Below are positions 1-4,367 of a DNA stretch of 7,943 bases, in pieces; the first letter of the stretch is position 1, and each line of letters begins with the position of its first letter. The translations under genes and the position numbers were made by a program. A model generated the notes under the pieces. The model worked only from the letters and a program-made list of their open reading frames with translations, did not search any database and was not told the DNA's origin. Source of the stretch: an uncultured Lachnospiraceae bacterium (lineage in GTDB: Bacteria > Bacillota_A > Clostridia > Lachnospirales > Lachnospiraceae); contig CAJKKX010000092.1 in the NCBI GenBank assembly GCA_905200565.1, forward strand, positions 1 through 7,943. The letters are read 5' to 3'.

Positions 1-233
1 CCGGAGCCATTTATCTGCCAGGCCATTCTGCCGACCTTTTCCACCTTCGCGCCAATACCTCTGATCGCTCCAAGCAAAGCATGTATATCCTGCACATCCG
101 GCAGATTATCAATTACAACTGTGTCATCTGTCATAATAGCCGCAGCAAGAATGCCCAGTGCCGCATTCTTGGCGCCGCCAATTTCTACCTCGCCGACGAG
201 AGGATTCCCGCCTTTGATAATATATTGTTCCAT
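1..233 (-). CDS. murA: UDP-N-acetylglucosamine 1-carboxyvinyltransferase, N-terminal part (window edge)
   Basis: MurA transfers enolpyruvate from phosphoenolpyruvate to UDP-N-acetylglucosamine, the first committed step of peptidoglycan synthesis, in the cytoplasm. Only the first 77 codons are present; the rest lies past the left edge. The translation begins MEQYIIKGGNPLVGEVEIGG and continues A-K-N-A-A-L-x-I-L. Lys22 and Asn23 fall exactly where the family has its conserved substrate-binding Lys-Asn pair. After that comes the usual L-P-x-V-x-D-I stretch and a G-A-K-V-E motif near residue 65. The ATG at 233 is supported by AGAGGTG (238-244) four bases upstream. A promoter and a long structured leader precede it, so it is probably not simply read through from the flavin reductase gene. 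The family is clear; MurA and its paralogue MurZ cannot be told apart from this fragment. Confidence 0.94.
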   Translation of the reverse strand, partial: MEQYIIKGGNPLVGEVEIGGAKNAALGILAAAIMTDDTVVIDNLPDVQDIHALLGAIRGIGAKVEKVGRMAWQINGS

Positions 234-310
234 TGGACACCTCTGATATTTTATTTACACTCTTCCCCTGTGTATAAAATCTTTTCCCCTTAAAATGAGC
301 AAGAAGCTCG

Positions 311-367
311 TCAAATGCCCACAAACACAGAATCTTTCGCAAGCTCGTTCTCTGTGTTTCTGTGCAT
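311..367 (-). CDS. Possible 18-residue upstream ORF in the murA leader
   Basis: Inside the predicted murA leader an AGAGG (375-371) lies three bases before an ATG that opens an 18-codon frame, MHRNTENELAKDSVFVGI, ending in TGA at 313-311. The frame overlaps almost exactly a 19-bp imperfect inverted repeat (313-369). Ribosomes translating it would have to open that hairpin, as in leader-peptide attenuation. The spacing to the start codon is short, and the palindrome also leaves a frame open on the other strand, so the ORF may be a by-product of the repeat. No function is assigned. Confidence 0.3.
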   Translation of the reverse strand: MHRNTENELAKDSVFVGI

Positions 368-369
368 TT
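313..369 (-). repeat. 19-bp imperfect inverted repeat (large hairpin) in the murA leader
   Basis: The arms 369-351 and 331-313 pair at 17 of 19 positions around a 19-nt loop. The loop carries ACGAGCTT (348-341), and the same eight bases recur at 311-304, just outside the hairpin, where they form a small GAGC/GCTC hairpin (309-297) followed by ATTTT. The single GCTC (300-297) could instead pair with the GAGC in the big loop, so two exclusive folds are possible. There is no long T tract directly after the main stem, so it does not look like an ordinary terminator. It may be a leader regulatory structure or a copy of a dispersed intergenic repeat. Confidence 0.7.
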
Positions 370-388
370 TCCTCTGCCCTTAACGAAC

Positions 389-416
389 ATTATATCACAT
401 TCTTTGGATTTGTAAA
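389..416 (-). promoter_or_regulatory. Sigma-A-like promoter for murA
   Basis: On the minus strand TTTACA (416-411) is followed after 16 bases by a perfect TATAAT (394-389). The TG one base upstream of it makes an extended -10. Transcription would start near 382 and give a leader of about 150 nt before the murA ATG. This is the best promoter match in the window. Confidence 0.75.
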
Positions 417-438
417 CAAAAATTAATTTATCGACATA

Positions 439-467
439 ATTCTATCAAAATTCGACACGGTTTTGAA
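439..467 (-). promoter_or_regulatory. Possible second, upstream promoter for murA
   Basis: On the minus strand TTCAAA (467-462), a 17-base spacer and TAGAAT (444-439) with a TG extension form a weaker sigma-A-like match just downstream of the flavin reductase stop. It could start a longer murA transcript. The match is modest in AT-rich DNA and may be chance. Confidence 0.3.
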
Positions 468-473
468 ACAATA

Positions 474-1112
474 TCATGTACCGTTTTTTCTGTTTTTTTC
501 AGACCTGGTACCACATCTTGTTTTTATTTTTTTCTGTTTTCCAGAGGTTTCTTTTTTTCTGACAGAATAGCCGAAGGTGCCAAGCAGCTCTCCGACCGCA
601 TGGTATTCGCCGTGGGAGTATACCAGAAGCCCGGCCTCGTTCAGATGAAATTTGCCGTTTTTATCAAGATAAGCTTCATCAACATGAACGGCAAGCACCT
701 CCGCAAGAAACATATGGTGGGAGCCAAGCTCCAGCACCTGTTTGACGCGACACTCGATATTGACCGGACATTCCCTGATCCCCGGCGCTGCTATATGCTG
801 CGAGGGTTCTTCCGTAAGATGAAGCTGCGCGAATTTATCCATATCACGCCCGGAACGTACCCCGCACATATCTGTTGCGCGCGCAAGCTTTTCCGTCGTC
901 AGATTCACCACAAATTCCCCGGTCTCCCGGAGAATGGAATAGGAGTGTCTCTCCGGGCGTACGGAAATATAAAGCATGGCAGGATTGGTGCACACCGTTC
1001 CTGTCCATGCTACCGTGATAATATTTGCTTTTTCTCCCGGCCGTCTGCAGCTCACCATGACCGCCGGAAGCGGGTAGAGCATATTGCCGGCTTTCCAAAT
1101 CTGTTTTCCCAA
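474..1112 (-). CDS. Flavin reductase family protein (FMN-binding split barrel)
   Basis: Members of this family bind FMN in a split beta-barrel and act as NAD(P)H:flavin oxidoreductases or related flavoproteins; the substrate of this one is unknown. The core runs from about residue 8 to 186. Visible family features are the N-terminal G-N-M-L-Y-P-L-P-A-V-M-V-S stretch, I-I-T-V-A-W-T-G-T-V-C near 31-41, S-V-R-P-E-R-H-S-Y-S-I near 50-60 with conserved flavin-contact positions, G-E-F-V-V-N-L, and a C-terminal L-G-T-F-G-Y-S-V-R-K-K. No signal peptide or membrane segment is seen, so it should be cytoplasmic. The start is TTG, chosen because an in-frame stop lies closely upstream with no ATG or GTG between and AAGGAG is well placed. 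Residues 188-212 form a Lys/Arg-rich tail after a run of seven A, which looks like a recent extension. The gene follows ppaC by 112 bases with no clear promoter, so the two are probably co-transcribed. Confidence 0.9.
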   Translation of the reverse strand: MGKQIWKAGNMLYPLPAVMVSCRRPGEKANIITVAWTGTVCTNPAMLYISVRPERHSYSILRETGEFVVNLTTEKLARATDMCGVRSGRDMDKFAQLHLTEEPSQHIAAPGIRECPVNIECRVKQVLELGSHHMFLAEVLAVHVDEAYLDKNGKFHLNEAGLLVYSHGEYHAVGELLGTFGYSVRKKETSGKQKKIKTRCGTRSEKNRKNGT

Positions 1113-1117
1113 AGCTT

Positions 1118-1129
1118 CTCCTTCTCCTT
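1118..1129 (-). promoter_or_regulatory. Ribosome binding site that decides the TTG start of the flavin reductase gene
   Basis: On the minus strand two tandem AAGGAG copies (1129-1124 and 1123-1118) end five bases before the TTG at 1112. The next candidate is an internal ATG at codon 11, which would cut off the conserved N-terminal Q-I-W-K-A-G-N. This supports initiation at TTG. Confidence 0.7.
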
Positions 1130-1203
1130 GATGATCTTATGGAGTCAAACAGATGTGCAGGCACATCCGCCTGGCTCGTTGCTTGCAGGAATAAAACACT
1201 TTT

Positions 1204-1224
1204 GCAGACAGCAATAACGTCTGC
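1204..1224 (-). terminator. Weak hairpin just after the ppaC stop codon
   Basis: Directly after the ppaC TAA, GCAGAC and GTCTGC form a 6-bp stem around a 9-nt loop, followed by AAAAGTGTTTTATT. The stem is short and the T tract is interrupted and offset. It may be a leaky terminator or attenuator between ppaC and the flavin reductase gene, or no terminator at all. Confidence 0.3.
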
Positions 1225-2877
1225 TTACTGCTGAAGTGCGGAGAACAGCGTCGGTATGAGCTGTTTTTTGCGGGATACGATGCCCGGCAGAATGACAGAA
1301 CCATTCTCCACAGTTTTGCCGAAGGCTTCCTTGACCAGGTTTTCCGAACCTTTTCCGAAGCACAGCAGCTCGGTAGACTCATTTAAGATATCCGTTAGCA
1401 TGAAAAACAGCATAGTGAGACGCTGATTCTCAAATGCAGTCTCCATATAAGCGAGCAGTTTTTCCTTTGCGCCCGCAAGCTCTCCCTCTGTCATGGAAGT
1501 GATCTGCGCCACGCCAAAGGTCGTCTCGTCCTGCTCAAATTTTTTGAAATCCTGATAAAATATTTCTTCCGCTGTCTTGCTCTTTAAATTGCTGCCTGCC
1601 GCAAACATTTCTGCTGCAAACTCCTTGCAGTCAATTTCGGCGATCTGAGCAAGCGCCTGCGCCGCCGCCTTATCCATCGGCGTACAGGTAGGAGAACGGA
1701 ACAGCAGCGTATCGGAAATAATCGCCGCGCACATAAGTCCCGCAATCTTCTTCGGAATCGCTATCCCCTGCTCCTGGTAAAGCTGGTAAATAATCGTTGA
1801 GGTACAGCCAACCGGCTGATTGCGGAAGTACACAGGCATCATTGTCTCCAGCGAGCCAAGACGATGATGGTCGATGATCTCCAGAATCTCGGCGCTCTCG
1901 ATGTTGTCGACCGCCTGGGACGGCTCATTGTGGTCGACCAGGATCAGACGACGTTTCTTGATACCGAGCAAATTCCGGCGGGAAATGGTTCCCACATAAT
2001 GACCATTTCTATCAAGGATCGGGAAATCACGATGACGCTTGCTCGCCATGATTTCTTTGATGTCATCCGTGAAATCATCCTCTGAAAAAGCAATAATTTC
2101 GTTGTCTTTCATGAAAAACCGTACCGGCATACTCTGGTTGATCAGATGTGCAACCGTGTAGGTGTCATACGGCGTCGCAATGATCGTACAGCCCTTTTCC
2201 TTGGCAAGGATCTGGATCGTCTTGGTGACGACTGCATCTCCGCAGATGATCAGGCAGCCGGCCTTCATCTCAATTGCGCAGAGCTGCGTCTCATAACGAT
2301 TGCCGAGGATGACCATGTCGTGTTCCTCGATATAGGATTCCATGACCTCCGGACTGGAAGCTGCCACAACTACCTTGCCCTGGTCAAAAAAAGCATTCGG
2401 ATCGCCCACATAGAGCGTACCGTCCAATGTCTCCAGAATATTGCAATACTGGGTCTGCGCCTTGGAAAGAATAGCATTGTCCACGACTGCCATATAGGAC
2501 CGGGCAATATCGCCGATGCTGATAAGTCCCTCCAGAACATTGTCCTCTTTGATGATCGGCAGCGTCGTGCCCTTTGTTTCATTCAAAAGCGTCCATGCCT
2601 TTTTCAGAGAAATATCGCTGGACACCCCCTGCGTCCGGCGAATCTCCATATCCTTCACCCGCGTTTTTACATTTGGCACATAGCCCGGCGCTTCCATATT
2701 GAATTTTTCCAGCACGTACTGCGTTTCCGTGCTCACATGCCCGGCGCGCTTCGCTATGTATTCTCCGGTGCCCGACTGATTTTTCAGATAGGCGTAGGCA
2801 ATTGCTGAGCAGATGGAATCCGTATCGGGATTTTTATGCCCGATCACATATATTTGGTGTTTATCGTAATGTTCCAT
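1225..2877 (-). CDS. ppaC: Manganese-dependent inorganic pyrophosphatase with CBS and DRTGG regulatory domains
   Basis: This is a family II (DHH superfamily) pyrophosphatase that hydrolyses pyrophosphate to phosphate in the cytoplasm and so drives biosynthetic reactions forward. At 550 residues it is much longer than the roughly 310-residue simple form because a regulatory insert splits the DHH domain. In order: metal-binding G-H-K-N-P-D-T-D-S (His14, Asp18, Asp20); CBS 1 (about 73-130); a DRTGG-like domain (about 143-250); CBS 2 (about 252-305); the DHH domain resuming with V-D-H-N-E (Asp315, His316) and I-D-H-H (336-338); and the C-terminal DHHA2 domain ending in S-R-K-K-Q (535-539), the substrate-binding signature. 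All catalytic motifs look intact. Characterised relatives are inhibited by AMP/ADP and activated by ATP or diadenosine polyphosphates through the insert; that is family knowledge, not seen here. The ATG at 2877 is preferred because GGGGG lies five bases upstream. An in-frame TTG at 2889 would add four residues but overlaps this site. Its own promoter is at 2909-2937. Confidence 0.96.
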   Translation of the reverse strand: MEHYDKHQIYVIGHKNPDTDSICSAIAYAYLKNQSGTGEYIAKRAGHVSTETQYVLEKFNMEAPGYVPNVKTRVKDMEIRRTQGVSSDISLKKAWTLLNETKGTTLPIIKEDNVLEGLISIGDIARSYMAVVDNAILSKAQTQYCNILETLDGTLYVGDPNAFFDQGKVVVAASSPEVMESYIEEHDMVILGNRYETQLCAIEMKAGCLIICGDAVVTKTIQILAKEKGCTIIATPYDTYTVAHLINQSMPVRFFMKDNEIIAFSEDDFTDDIKEIMASKRHRDFPILDRNGHYVGTISRRNLLGIKKRRLILVDHNEPSQAVDNIESAEILEIIDHHRLGSLETMMPVYFRNQPVGCTSTIIYQLYQEQGIAIPKKIAGLMCAAIISDTLLFRSPTCTPMDKAAAQALAQIAEIDCKEFAAEMFAAGSNLKSKTAEEIFYQDFKKFEQDETTFGVAQITSMTEGELAGAKEKLLAYMETAFENQRLTMLFFMLTDILNESTELLCFGKGSENLVKEAFGKTVENGSVILPGIVSRKKQLIPTLFSALQQ

Positions 2878-2908
2878 AAATACCCCCAATATTTTCGTCT
2901 TCTGTTAA

Positions 2909-2937
2909 ATCATAGCAGAAAATGCCGGATTAGTAAA
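2909..2937 (-). promoter_or_regulatory. Sigma-A-like extended -10 promoter for ppaC
   Basis: On the minus strand TTTACT (2937-2932), a 17-base spacer and TATGAT (2914-2909) with TG one base upstream form a sigma-A-type promoter. Initiation would be near 2902, leaving a leader of about 25 nt before the ppaC ATG. ppaC can therefore be transcribed independently of the S1 gene. Confidence 0.65.
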
Positions 2938-2973
2938 GCAGACATTCCAAAGAGATGCCCTAAAATGAGGAGT

Positions 2974-3000
2974 GCCCCCGGCGTCTGGTACACCGGAGGC
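2974..3000 (-). repeat. Strand-asymmetric 11-bp hairpin upstream of ppaC
   Basis: The arms 3000-2990 and 2984-2974 pair over all 11 positions in a minus-strand transcript (nine Watson-Crick pairs and two G-U wobbles) around a five-base loop. In a plus-strand transcript the two wobble positions become C-A mismatches. The asymmetry suggests selection on minus-strand RNA. No T tract follows closely, so it is not a standard intrinsic terminator. It lies between the repeat-associated promoter and the ppaC promoter. Confidence 0.6.
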
Positions 3001-3050
3001 AATTATGAAAAAATTTATCTATTAATCGGAGTGGTTTTTTAACTGTCTAT

Positions 3051-3093
3051 ATTGTAGCAAGCATATATGAACAAATTATGAACGTATCATAAA
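3051..3093 (-). promoter_or_regulatory. 11-bp direct repeats before a -10 box: candidate OmpR/PhoB-type activated promoter
   Basis: On the minus strand TTTATG (3093-3088), TTCATA (3082-3077) and TTCATA (3071-3066) start exactly 11 bases apart, one helical turn. Nine bases after the last comes TACAAT (3056-3051), a good -10, with no recognisable -35. Repeats of this period replacing the -35 are typical of promoters activated by OmpR/PhoB-family response regulators. Transcription would start near 3044 and run through the 2974-3000 hairpin towards ppaC. The regulator is not encoded in this window, so its identity is unknown. Confidence 0.45.
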
Positions 3094-3223
3094 TTTATTG
3101 TAATTTCCTCCAATTTTTTTCTTTATATCTCCTGCTTTTTGTTATTTTTTACAGTTATTATTTTTCACAAATGTACAACTTGCGCATACAAGTGTCTTTG
3201 TCCGGCGAACATTCCTGCGTTTT

Positions 3224-4294
3224 TTACAATTTCAGCTTTGCAAATAAGGAACCGAGATTTGTGGAAACAGACTCAGACTGCGGCAGCTCGATGGTTTCCT
3301 CCTGGATTTCCTCTGCTGCAACATCCTGCAGCGCTTTCATGCTGAGGCTCAGCTTGCCGTCCTTCACTGCAATGACCTTTACTTTTACCGTATCGCCCAC
3401 CTTCAGCACTGCCGCCGGAGACTTGATGCGCTTTTCAGAAATCTGTGATACATGCACCAGACCGCTCAGCCCGTTGCCGAGATTGATAAACGCACCGTAA
3501 GGCTGGAGGGATTCTACCGTCCCCTCTGTCACAAGACCTACCTCGACGTTGGAGATTCTCGCCTTTTTCTCCTCAGCCTCGCGTTCGCGAAGGATTTCCC
3601 TTGCGGAAAGCACCAGCTTTTTGTCCTCCTCGTCCACATTGATGACGCGCAGCTCAACATCCTTTCCAAGCCATTCTTCCAGATTCTCCACATAGTTCAG
3701 CGACAGCTTCGATGCCGGAACAAATCCGCGGATTCCTTCCACATACACAACTACGCCTGCTTTTACCACGCCTGCTACCTTTGTCTTGATGATCGTCTGC
3801 TTTTCCATGAGCGTCTGCAGCCTGTCCCATGCAAGCACATCGTTCGCTTCCTTGCGCGACAGCATGATCTGTCCCTGTCCGCCATCTCTTCGTACAACCG
3901 TCGCGGAAATTTCGTCTCCGATATGAACCTCTTCCTTTACGTTGAAATTGGGATCGTCGGTAAAGTCCTCAATGCGGATCACGCCCTCTGTGTAGTATTT
4001 CAGATCCAGAGTGACCTCCGTGTCTGTCACGCCGATTACCGTACCGGTAAGCACATCGCCCTCATGAATCTGTTTGAGAGAAGCGTTCAGCTCCGCCTCG
4101 TAATCCGCCATGCTCTCCACAGGCGCTTCCGGCGCTGCTTCTGCCTCCGCTGCCGGCCCTTCCGTCGCCTGTACAGCTTCCGTTTCCGCTTTTTCCGCTG
4201 CCGGCTCTTCCACCGTCTGCACGGTTTCCGCTGCCGCTTCCTCAGCCGCCTGCGCCTGTGTGAGTGTTTCTGTTATTTTTGTTTCTTCTGTCAT
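3224..4294 (-). CDS. S1 RNA-binding domain protein (ribosomal protein S1-like, three S1 domains)
   Basis: The protein has 356 residues. Residues 1-65 are an acidic Ala/Glu/Pro-rich low-complexity stretch, followed by three S1 (OB-fold) domains at about 77-148, 165-233 and 252-321, then a short tail. The third is the most canonical, with G-x-V-x-x-L-x-P-Y-G-A-F-I-N-L, G-L-V-H-V-S-Q-I-S and G-D-T-V-K-V-K-V-I-A-V. Proteins of this type bind single-stranded RNA and are usually annotated as ribosomal protein S1 in Firmicutes. Those bodies have about four domains and E. coli S1 has six, so a true ribosomal role is inferred only. No signal peptide is seen. The ATG start has GGGAGG about eight bases upstream, and a sigma-A-type promoter lies in the 73-base gap after the beta-propeller gene. 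No clear terminator follows. The acidic N-terminal extension is the unusual part. Confidence 0.9.
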   Translation of the reverse strand: MTEETKITETLTQAQAAEEAAAETVQTVEEPAAEKAETEAVQATEGPAAEAEAAPEAPVESMADYEAELNASLKQIHEGDVLTGTVIGVTDTEVTLDLKYYTEGVIRIEDFTDDPNFNVKEEVHIGDEISATVVRRDGGQGQIMLSRKEANDVLAWDRLQTLMEKQTIIKTKVAGVVKAGVVVYVEGIRGFVPASKLSLNYVENLEEWLGKDVELRVINVDEEDKKLVLSAREILREREAEEKKARISNVEVGLVTEGTVESLQPYGAFINLGNGLSGLVHVSQISEKRIKSPAAVLKVGDTVKVKVIAVKDGKLSLSMKALQDVAAEEIQEETIELPQSESVSTNLGSLFAKLKL

Positions 4295-4323
4295 TGTGTT
4301 GACCTCCCTGCCTTTTTATCTGG

Positions 4324-4353
4324 AGTATAACACTTTTTCACCTCCATTTTCAA
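4324..4353 (-). promoter_or_regulatory. Sigma-A-like promoter for the S1-domain gene
   Basis: On the minus strand TTGAAA (4353-4348), an 18-base spacer and TATACT (4329-4324) with a TG extension form a good match. Initiation would be near 4317, about 20 bases before the ribosome binding site at 4303-4308. It implies that the S1 gene is expressed independently of the sigma factor operon upstream. Confidence 0.65.
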
Positions 4354-4367
4354 TACCTTTGCACACT

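Larger units (their letters stand above)
2878..3223. other. 346-base intergenic region between the S1 gene and ppaC
   Basis: No protein gene of convincing length is seen on either strand. On the minus strand it holds, in order: a roughly 130-base A/T-rich stretch after the S1 stop with no good terminator, three 11-bp-spaced direct repeats and a -10 box (3051-3093), an 11-bp hairpin (2974-3000), and the ppaC promoter (2909-2937). On the plus strand GGAGG (2995-2999) lies five bases before a six-codon frame at 3005-3025 (M-K-K-F-I-Y-stop), which is too short to call. The density of signals suggests a regulatory cassette or small-RNA locus rather than plain spacer. Confidence 0.6.

Noticed and set aside
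315..383. Plus-strand 22-codon frame across the murA leader palindrome
   Set aside because: It has no good ribosome binding site and is the mirror of the minus-strand frame, as expected from an inverted repeat lacking stop codons.
1152..1167. 6-bp GATGTG/CACATC hairpin before the flavin reductase gene
   Set aside because: A short stem without a T tract or other supporting context; it may be chance.
600..1217. Plus-strand open frame of 205 codons
   Set aside because: It lies opposite the flavin reductase gene, shows no recognisable domain and has no ribosome binding site.
2146..2808. Plus-strand open frame of 220 codons
   Set aside because: It is antisense to ppaC, rich in His, Arg and Cys in the manner of reverse-frame artefacts, and has no domain signature.
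2878..3000. Fluoride riboswitch upstream of the pyrophosphatase gene
   Set aside because: Fluoride riboswitches sometimes precede pyrophosphatase genes, but I could not find the conserved core elements (including a GATG-x-CTCC-type segment), and the sigma-A promoter at 2909-2937 would leave a leader too short to hold one.
3452..4330. Plus-strand open frame of 292 codons
   Set aside because: It is antisense to the S1-domain gene, with Cys/Arg/Phe-rich low complexity from the reverse of Ala/Glu codons; no motif is seen.
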